From Gammaproteobacteria bacterium (GTDB lineage: Bacteria > Pseudomonadota > Gammaproteobacteria > UBA9339), in assembly GCA_018814965.1 (NCBI GenBank), contig JAHIYS010000005.1, positions 1 to 5,627 of the forward strand: a stretch of DNA of 5,627 nt, read 5' to 3'. Both the position numbers and the translations under genes were made by a program. The notes under the pieces are model-generated. The model was not told the DNA's origin. It searched no databases and saw only the letters and a list, made by a program, of their open reading frames with translations. This document shows positions 1 through 3,150 of the stretch, piece by piece (position 1 is the first letter of the stretch; the number at the start of each line of letters is the position of its first letter).

Positions 1-52
1 AGAAGAAGAGCTTAATAAATACAATCAGTTAAACAAAAGCTTCAGCTTTATT

Positions 53-80
53 ATAGGCCGAGATTCCTCGGCCTATTTAT
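53..80 (+). terminator. Rho-independent terminator of an upstream gene
   Basis: A 10-bp perfect GC-containing stem (ATAGGCCGAG at 53-62 and CTCGGCCTAT at 67-76) closes a 4-nt loop and is followed by TTTAT. It most likely ends transcription of a plus-strand gene that lies left of the window. In two forward frames stop codons occur at 13-15 and 28-30, so at most a few codons of that gene are inside the window, and its identity cannot be told. Confidence 0.75.
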
Positions 81-311
81 ATCAAGATTACCATTTAGAT
101 TTTCAGATAAATTCATTTTAATAGATCTTTAATAAATTAAGCTTGGGTTACGCGCGTTAAGATATTTATGCGGATAATACTTTCTTAATAATGCACTGCT
201 ATTTTAATAATACACATTAAAAATAAATCAATATCTTTTATGTTCAGAAAGCGACCATTGATTCTGAAATGTGATTTTTATAATTTATAACCTTATATAA
301 GAGAAATCAAA
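81..311. other. Non-coding upstream region of the first peptide gene
   Basis: No convincing gene is seen here. The stretch is very AT-rich. It holds the promoter-like block at 173-213. An inverted repeat (TTCAGAA at 243-249 and TTCTGAA at 262-268, 12-nt loop) would lie in the roughly 95-nt 5' untranslated region of the peptide gene starting at 312. Function of the inverted repeat is unknown. Confidence 0.5.
173..213 (+). promoter_or_regulatory. Conserved promoter block of peptide gene 1
   Basis: This 41-bp block matches the block at 2228-2268 at 32 of 41 positions without gaps, and a related block lies at 1655-1696. It reads as a -35-like TTCTTA (182-187), a 17-bp spacer and a -10 TAATAA (205-210). 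The shared elements are CTTTCTTAATA and, 8 bp after TTAAT, GCTA. The CTTAATA(A/T)T element resembles the PmrA box described in Legionella and Coxiella (cTTAATatT), but only one half-site is clear, so the regulator is a guess. Confidence 0.55.
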
Positions 312-584
312 ATGATTAAAGAATTAAACAAACAGCAACTCATAGTTGTTTTTGGCGGCAAAAACTTCGATACTTTGAATCTATTTGCGAATGAGCCAAT
401 TACTGGAGCGAATATACTTGAATGTAAGTGTGTGGACCATATAACAGCATATACTCACGAAGATGCGGTAATGGTTTCCGAAAGATATCAGTGTCGACAA
501 AAATGCTGTGATAAGCCAGATCCATCTAAATACTGGAGCGTGCATAAGTTAGGGGTGTATAGAGTAGAAGTTGAGAGTTGCTAA
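312..584 (+). CDS. Double-glycine leader cysteine-rich peptide 1
   Basis: A 90-residue secreted-peptide precursor. Residues 1-16 (MIKELNKQQLIVVFGG) are a typical double-glycine leader with Leu at -12, Leu at -7 and Val at -4, which in characterised bacteriocins and microcins is cut by a C39-peptidase ABC exporter. The mature part of 74 residues has the family frame CKC, 20 residues, C-RQK-CC, and a last Cys as the C-terminal residue: six cysteines, enough for three disulfides. It differs from its five neighbours in having a 21-residue segment between the GG site and the first Cys (2-4 in the others). The ATG is preceded by GAGA at 301-304. No similar named peptide is recognised, so toxin, bacteriocin or signal are all possible. 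Confidence 0.85.
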   Translation: MIKELNKQQLIVVFGGKNFDTLNLFANEPITGANILECKCVDHITAYTHEDAVMVSERYQCRQKCCDKPDPSKYWSVHKLGVYRVEVESC

Positions 585-712
585 CAAGAGTTAAGCTGGG
601 CCAAGGCGAATGCATTTATAATAATAAATAATTGTAATATTAACTTTTTATTAACACTCATACATCATTTTACTTACATAATTTTATTTTAATGTTTTGC
701 TGGTATTTTTGT

Positions 713-741
713 TTGGCATACTAAAAATAGGTTTTTGTTAT
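713..741 (+). promoter_or_regulatory. Possible promoter of peptide gene 2
   Basis: TTGGCA (713-718), a 17-bp spacer and TGTTAT (736-741) make a fair sigma-70 candidate about 70 bp before the start at 811. A weaker relative of the shared cluster block (CTTTTTATTAACA near 644-656) lies further upstream and is an alternative. The rest of 585-810 is AT-rich with no gene seen. Confidence 0.3.
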
Positions 742-810
742 CTGTATGAGTGAACCTCCAATATTTATAATATGTATTTAAAATACTAATCTGATTAATA
801 GAGGGTAAAG

Positions 811-1107
811 ATGAAAGCGAAAATGATGCAAGAGTTGAGTGATGTACAGTTGTTAAATATTTCTGGTGGTTTTGGGTGTTTATGCAAGCCTGCTCCTCTT
901 GGAAAGATAGTGCAAAGTGGTGTTGATTGTGAAGGGTATTGTTGCGAATCCTGGGGAAGCAGTAGCTTTTGTCTATTTGAGGATGGTCCAACGCCAGTAA
1001 TGCAAGTAACCCTTAACAAAGTCCCACATGAGTGTTTTTATTGTGGCAACGATCGTGGATTTTATGCTTTTTCCCAGCAACATCCTGAGGCATGTTTATT
1101 GTACTAA
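811..1107 (+). CDS. Double-glycine leader cysteine-rich peptide 2
   Basis: A 98-residue precursor. The leader is 20 residues, ending QELSDVQLLNISGG (Leu -12, Leu -7, Ile -4), and is a few residues longer at the N-terminus than in its paralogues. The start at 811 is chosen because GAGGGT (801-806) sits at ribosome-binding distance, while the internal ATGs at 823 and 826 lack one. The 78-residue mature part begins FGCLC, then 14 residues, C-EGY-CC, and has the most cysteines of the set (nine), with extra ones in SFC, HECFYC and EAC. It shares the block FEDGP with peptide 4, including a 15-nt identical stretch (975-989 and 1875-1889). Predicted to be exported and disulfide-bonded; activity unknown. 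Confidence 0.87.
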   Translation: MKAKMMQELSDVQLLNISGGFGCLCKPAPLGKIVQSGVDCEGYCCESWGSSSFCLFEDGPTPVMQVTLNKVPHECFYCGNDRGFYAFSQQHPEACLLY

Positions 1108-1174
1108 AATCAAGACCTGATGATACAGAAAATCTGGCTTATCGTTTTTTAGCAACTCATTATCGTAAAAACTA

Positions 1175-1203
1175 ATTTAACTTATATAAGTTAAATAATT
1201 TTT
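1175..1203 (+). terminator. Palindromic hairpin with T-tract after peptide gene 2
   Basis: Positions 1175-1196 form a perfect 22-bp palindrome (ATTTAACTTAT and its complement), followed by AATTTTT. It could fold as a 9-bp stem with a TATA loop and end the transcript of the gene at 811-1107, 68 bp after its stop. The stem is almost all A-T, so a weak terminator or a dimeric-regulator operator are both possible. Confidence 0.4.
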
Positions 1204-1277
1204 GCCTCAAATGAGATTCTGATCACGGCAGCATTTTCTTAACTTAGAATCTTGTGTTTTCAGTCTAAAGGGAAAAT

Positions 1278-1299
1278 CATTTCTTATTTAAAAGAAATG
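1278..1299. other. Hairpin upstream of peptide gene 3
   Basis: CATTTCTT (1278-1285) and AAGAAATG (1292-1299) form an 8-bp stem with a 6-nt loop, 41 bp before the start at 1341. It probably lies in the 5' untranslated region. A loose relative of the cluster promoter block (TTTTCTTAAC at 1234-1243) is upstream. Function unknown. Confidence 0.3.
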
Positions 1300-1340
1300 T
1301 TTATTCCATATTTTATTTATTATTTTAAACAAGAGGGTAT

Positions 1341-1574
1341 ATGAAGACTTTAAATCAAGAACAAATTGCCAATGTGTTTGGTGGCGGCAAGTGTATGTGT
1401 GAACAAACGGGGCATCAACAAGATGCTTATAATGAAGACCATTGTAAATATATATGCTGTATGTATATCAATGATTCTGCCTATATCTTTTTGCATCCAG
1501 GACTCTTAGGCCGTACTTACGATACATGCGCAGAGACTGAATGGATGGATGTCGATGGAGAAGATGTTTTATAG
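1341..1574 (+). CDS. Double-glycine leader cysteine-rich peptide 3
   Basis: A 77-residue precursor. Leader MKTLNQEQIANVFGG (Leu -12, Ile -7, Val -4) ends in a run of three glycines, so cleavage after the second is expected but the third could shift it. The 62-residue mature part has GKCMC, 14 residues, C-KYI-CC and one distal Cys (DTC): six cysteines. It is strongly acidic, about 12 Asp/Glu against 3 Lys/Arg, with an acidic C-terminal tail (MDVDGEDVL). This is unlike the cationic peptides that usually attack membranes. The ribosome-binding site GAGGG is at 1333-1337. A strong hairpin follows the stop by 8 nt. Function unknown beyond predicted export. Confidence 0.87.
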   Translation: MKTLNQEQIANVFGGGKCMCEQTGHQQDAYNEDHCKYICCMYINDSAYIFLHPGLLGRTYDTCAETEWMDVDGEDVL

Positions 1575-1582
1575 AACAGATT

Positions 1583-1615
1583 TTAGAACAAGTCAGGATT
1601 TCTGACTTGTTCTAA
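1583..1615 (+). terminator. Strong 14-bp hairpin after peptide gene 3
   Basis: A perfect 14-bp stem (1583-1596 pairing with 1602-1615, core AACAAGTCAG) with a 5-nt loop starts 8 nt after the stop codon at 1574. No T-run follows on either strand, so it is not a textbook intrinsic terminator. It may terminate weakly or protect the 3' end of the mRNA. A second, smaller inverted repeat (ATATCAG 1625-1631 and CTGATAT 1642-1648) follows it. Confidence 0.6.
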
Positions 1616-1654
1616 TCCTACCCTATATCAGTTAATAAAATCTGATATTAAACA

Positions 1655-1696
1655 CATAATCTTTCCTTAATATTTTCCTGCTACATTTTAAATACC
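1655..1696 (+). promoter_or_regulatory. Conserved promoter block of peptide gene 4
   Basis: CTTTCCTTAATATT, then GCTA with the same 8-bp spacing from TTAAT as in the blocks at 173-213 and 2228-2268, then a -10-like TAAATA at 1689-1694. Two bases are inserted between GCTA and the -10 compared with the other two. A start near 1701 would leave a short 5' untranslated region of about 25 nt. Confidence 0.5.
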
Positions 1697-1712
1697 GTTA
1701 TTAATAACTTTC

Positions 1713-1720
1713 AAAGGTGA
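1713..1720 (+). promoter_or_regulatory. Ribosome-binding site that decides the start of peptide gene 4
   Basis: AAAGGTGA lies 5 nt before the ATG at 1726. An in-frame GTG at 1717 falls inside this site, so a start there would use its own ribosome-binding sequence as codons. The ATG also gives a leader of the same length as the paralogues (16 residues). Confidence 0.8.
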
Positions 1721-1725
1721 TAGAT

Positions 1726-2019
1726 ATGCTTAAAGAACTAAATAGTAAAAATATTCAGGCTGTATTTGGAGGAGTTGGGTGCGCATGTGGCACTAGAGGT
1801 ACTCGTTCTCTGACAATAAACGAACAAAAATGTTTCGAAAAGTGTTGCAGGAGTTACGCGGATATCTATGCTACATTTGAGGATGGTCCCTTAAGTATAT
1901 CTAAACATCCTATTTCTGATGATCAGTGGAGAAGCTGTGGTGGTCGCGACAAAAAAACAGCAAGATTTATTGCTGAGAATAGAATTGGAATGATTGCTGA
2001 TTTTAAATATAGTAGTTAA
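1726..2019 (+). CDS. Double-glycine leader cysteine-rich peptide 4
   Basis: A 97-residue precursor starting at ATG 1726; an upstream in-frame GTG at 1717 would add three residues but overlaps the ribosome-binding site. Leader MLKELNSKNIQAVFGG has Leu -12, Ile -7 and Val -4. The 81-residue mature part has VGCAC, 14 residues, C-FEK-CC and one distal Cys (RSC): six cysteines. It shares FEDGP with peptide 2 in the loop after CC. Unlike peptide 3 it is mildly basic (about 13 Lys/Arg, 10 Asp/Glu) with a long Cys-free tail of about 32 residues. It has its own upstream block and a hairpin downstream, so it is probably transcribed alone. Predicted to be exported; target unknown. Confidence 0.87.
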   Translation: MLKELNSKNIQAVFGGVGCACGTRGTRSLTINEQKCFEKCCRSYADIYATFEDGPLSISKHPISDDQWRSCGGRDKKTARFIAENRIGMIADFKYSS

Positions 2020-2041
2020 TTGCATTAACTTACTGATTTTT

Positions 2042-2075
2042 CTCAAGCATCCTAAAAAGGGTGCTTGAGCATTTG
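2042..2075 (+). terminator. Hairpin terminator after peptide gene 4
   Basis: CTCAAGCATCC (2042-2052) and GGGTGCTTGAG (2059-2069) form an 11-bp stem with one G-T pair and a 6-nt loop. It starts 22 nt after the stop. Only a short CATTTG follows, so termination may be partial. Confidence 0.6.
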
Positions 2076-2355
2076 TAGCGTTAGGGACAATATTTAAGCT
2101 TCAATTATTAATGACATTGCATCCTTTAATATAAATTGTATTTTATCTCAAACACTTTAAAGATCGTTTTAACCGATGAATCCCAATATATTAAGTTGTT
2201 ATTATTATTGTTAACATATATCAATCAGATAATTCTTTCTTAATATTCTTCAGCTATTCTAATACTAGATGTTTAGAATAAATCCATTTATATTTTGGAA
2301 ACGTGGGTTTTGAATATGCTTTTTAATAACTCTTTTTAAGAACAGGTGAAATAAA
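2076..2355. other. Non-coding AT-rich region before peptide gene 5
   Basis: No gene or RNA is recognised in this stretch. The one clear structure is the conserved promoter block at 2228-2268; the rest is low-complexity A/T sequence. The expected 5' untranslated region of gene 5 is about 84 nt. Confidence 0.5.
2228..2268 (+). promoter_or_regulatory. Conserved promoter block of peptide gene 5
   Basis: Ungapped match (32 of 41) to the block at 173-213. It holds -35-like TTCTTA (2237-2242), a 17-bp spacer and -10 TAATAC (2260-2265). CTTAATATT at 2239-2247 fits the published PmrA half-site of Legionella and Coxiella, though the second half-site is not clear. Confidence 0.6.
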
Positions 2356-2622
2356 ATGATACTAGAATTAAACGAAAAATCGATATTGGATGTTTGTGGT
2401 GGTGTTGGCGGATGCAAATGCGCATCAGCTGAAATAGATGCCTTTGAAGTGAGCAATAGATCTCAATGCATGACTCTATGTTGCGGGCAGCTACATAAAC
2501 CGACTTACTGCTACAATTCAGAGGATTTAATGCTGTCCTCAAGTTGTTACCGTTGTCCTAGCAAAGATATATTGGCAGACAAGATCGATCCTCGTTCCCC
2601 ACTGTGGTGGTCTGTATCCTAA
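2356..2622 (+). CDS. Double-glycine leader cysteine-rich peptide 5
   Basis: An 88-residue precursor. Leader MILELNEKSILDVCGG (Leu -12, Ile -7, Val -4) is unusual in having a Cys at -3. A second GG two residues later (GGVGGCKC) makes the exact cut site uncertain. The mature part of 72 residues has CKC, 15 residues, C-MTL-CC, then CY, SSC and YRC: eight cysteines. AGGTGA at 2344-2349 is a good ribosome-binding site. The stop codon (2620-2622) touches the relic stop codon of the decayed pepN tail on the other strand (2619-2621), so this gene once appears to have faced a pepN end just as gene 6 does now. Predicted to be exported; function unknown. Confidence 0.85.
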   Translation: MILELNEKSILDVCGGVGGCKCASAEIDAFEVSNRSQCMTLCCGQLHKPTYCYNSEDLMLSSSCYRCPSKDILADKIDPRSPLWWSVS

Positions 2623-2725
2623 GAAATGCTCCATGATATTGTTTCATAAACATTAGAAGATAATCTTGGGATTTTATTGATTTTTGTTAGCTAAACTATT
2701 GTATCAGATCTTGACATTTAACATC
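2619..2725 (-). pseudogene. Decayed copy of the pepN 3' end
   Basis: Read on the minus strand, this stretch resembles the last ~36 codons of the live pepN. It opens with DVKCQDLIQ (live: DVKRQELLH; 15 of 17 bases alike over the first part). Two stops and a 2-base net insertion follow, then a 24-base identical block coding for LSSNVYE, then an in-frame TISWSIS and a stop at 2619-2621, exactly as far from the block as the live stop at 3139-3141 (live tail ITSKLLK). The middle 40 bases are poorly conserved. The matched length and stop position support a true relic of an older or foreign pepN allele over chance. Confidence 0.7.
2642..2665. repeat. 24-bp direct repeat, left copy
   Basis: Identical over 24 bases to 3162-3185 (it starts TTTCATAAACATTAG), at an offset of exactly 520 bp and in the same orientation. 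The copy here lies in the pepN relic; the other lies in the live pepN C-terminal codons. The two flank peptide gene 6. Confidence 0.95.
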
Positions 2726-2739
2726 TGAAACAATAATAC
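2711..2739 (+). promoter_or_regulatory. Consensus sigma-70 promoter for peptide gene 6
   Basis: TTGACA (2711-2716) is a perfect -35, followed by a 17-bp spacer and TAATAC (2734-2739), one base from the perfect -10. The -35 falls inside the pepN relic; the live pepN has TTGACG at the matching place. It is a much better match to consensus than the blocks before genes 1, 4 and 5. Transcription would start near 2747, leaving a leader of about 185 nt before the start at 2932. Confidence 0.7.
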
Positions 2740-2931
2740 AATCACCTAATAACAAGTCTAAGTATAAAAAAGGTGGCAATAAAACTATGGTGTCAAATCC
2801 GAGCTTTTTGTGTCCCAGTAAAAGAAAAAGACACGATAACATAATCAAGTTTGATTCTGTTTCAATACTGCTTGAGTCAGACCAAAGATTCTGTTATTTT
2901 TTATCATTAAAACGGGCTGGGGTAGTAATAG

Positions 2932-3150
2932 ATGAAAACTTTAAATCGAAATCAAATAAAGAGTATAACTGGCGGTTTGTACAAGGACTGTATCTGCCTA
3001 GATCAATACGATCATATTGCTTTACAAGGCCAAGCACGTGGTAAAGACGCGTGCAGACAGTATTGTTGTTGTGATCCTGCTGTTAGGACTTTCATATTCG
3101 GTGAGTTAGATATCCCGAGCAAGTGCCCCCCAAATTTTCTATTTCAATAA
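2932..3150 (+). CDS. Double-glycine leader cysteine-rich peptide 6
   Basis: A 72-residue precursor, the shortest of the set. Leader MKTLNRNQIKSITGG has Leu -12, Ile -7 and Ile -4 and is close to that of peptide 3 (MKTLNxxQI). The mature part of 57 residues has CIC, 18 residues, C-RQY-CCC and one distal Cys (SKC): seven cysteines, with a third Cys added to the usual pair. It ends PPNFLFQ. The ribosome-binding site is weak (GGGG at 2919-2922, 9 nt before ATG). It lies between the two copies of the 24-bp repeat, and its last 12 bases overlap the end of pepN on the other strand (3139-3150). It seems to be the latest arrival in the cluster. Predicted to be exported; function unknown. Confidence 0.84.
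   Translation: MKTLNRNQIKSITGGLYKDCICLDQYDHIALQGQARGKDACRQYCCCDPAVRTFIFGELDIPSKCPPNFLFQ

Noticed and set aside
689..1019. Minus-strand frames of 100 and 74 codons over peptide gene 2
   Set aside because: They lie antisense to a gene with a good leader, ribosome-binding site and cysteine frame, and show no protein features of their own.
1127..1170. Two TTATCGT repeats around 1140-1166 as a small array
   Set aside because: Two 7-bp copies in AT-rich sequence are within chance; no further copies or regular spacing are seen, so no CRISPR or iteron claim is made.
1717..1725. GTG start for peptide 4 giving MIDMLKEL
   Set aside because: The GTG falls within the ribosome-binding site AAAGGTGA that serves the ATG at 1726, and the paralogues' leaders match the ATG start.
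2265..2542. Minus-strand frames of 63 and 68 codons over peptide gene 5
   Set aside because: They are antisense shadows of gene 5; their codons mirror its cysteine-rich coding strand.
2787..3044. 85-codon plus-strand frame starting MVSNPSFLCPSKRKR
   Set aside because: It has a fair ribosome-binding site, but overlaps gene 6 out of frame over its last third, lacks any recognisable family feature, and the overlapping gene 6 clearly belongs to the peptide family. Kept as an observation only, not called as a gene.
312..3150. Lanthipeptide or other modified-peptide precursors
   Set aside because: The cysteines and double-glycine leaders could suit such modification, but no modification enzyme is in the window and the Cys-Cys pairs fit plain disulfide-bonded peptides as well.
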